Of a DNA stretch of 11,166 bases, positions 11,136 through 11,166 are shown in pieces. Both the position numbers and the translations under genes were made by a program. Origin of the DNA: Baffinella frigidus. Taxonomy: Eukaryota > Cryptophyceae > Cryptomonadales > Baffinellaceae. Positions within the stretch are counted from its first letter, which is position 1; the number at the start of each line of letters is the position of its first letter. The DNA lies in the NCBI GenBank assembly GCA_026770585.1, contig MU647120.1, positions 141,958-153,123 on the forward strand, read 5' to 3'. The notes under the pieces are model-generated. The model did not search any database. It saw only the letters and a list, made by a program, of their open reading frames with translations, and was not told the DNA's origin.

Positions 11136-11166
<31 letters not shown>
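11107..11166. repeat. CT microsatellite at window end
   Basis: A (CT)n-rich tract with a few TTT and GT interruptions lies inside the intron after exon 12 and runs off the window. Confidence 0.95.

Overview
The window is eukaryotic nuclear DNA, most likely from a microalga or related protist. It has no bacterial-style coding density and no long open reading frame. It holds short GC-rich coding islands bounded by AG and GT splice signals, AT-rich or C-rich introns, and long arrays of degenerate heptamers of the CCCTAAA (TTTAGGG telomere) type. The lineage cannot be fixed from this sequence; cryptophyte, dinoflagellate, haptophyte and green lineages all remain open.

I read one gene, on the + strand, running through almost the whole window and leaving it at the 3' side. 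Twelve exons (879/941-1487, 1970-2043, 2689-2794, 4254-4393, 4937-5020, 6483-6516, 6985-7028, 7746-7855, 9300-9352, 9752-9859, 10173-10223, 11031-11104) encode a low-complexity Pro/Gly-rich N-terminus with repeated LEPF-like motifs, followed by about eight tetratricopeptide (TPR) repeats. The evidence is that intron phases agree and the TPR heptad-like pattern continues across ten of the eleven junctions. The exception is between 5020 and 6483, where one helix-B exon is missing or unrecognised. The function beyond TPR protein-protein interaction is unknown.

The introns (313-1462 bp) are the unusual part. They contain (i) heptamer arrays, C-strand on the sense strand except for one three-unit run, each intron with its own heptamer variant, and often running straight into the splice acceptor; (ii) several unrelated MITE-like terminal-inverted-repeat elements (about 90-230 bp), some starting only a few bases after a splice donor; (iii) many truncated copies of the neighbouring exon's edge, including its splice site. 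Copies of exon 5' ends lie upstream of the real exon and copies of 3' ends lie downstream. (iv) A 142-bp inverted repeat (141/142 identical) encloses exons 7 and 8. (v) One intron (6517-6984) is flanked by an 11-bp direct repeat and seems to need a GA-AG splice.

The best candidate for something little described is therefore the intron-building process: introner-like element insertion, telomere-like array expansion and exon-edge tandem duplication all acting on one TPR gene. I see no CRISPR array, tRNA, rRNA, transposase, or bacterial promoter or terminator.
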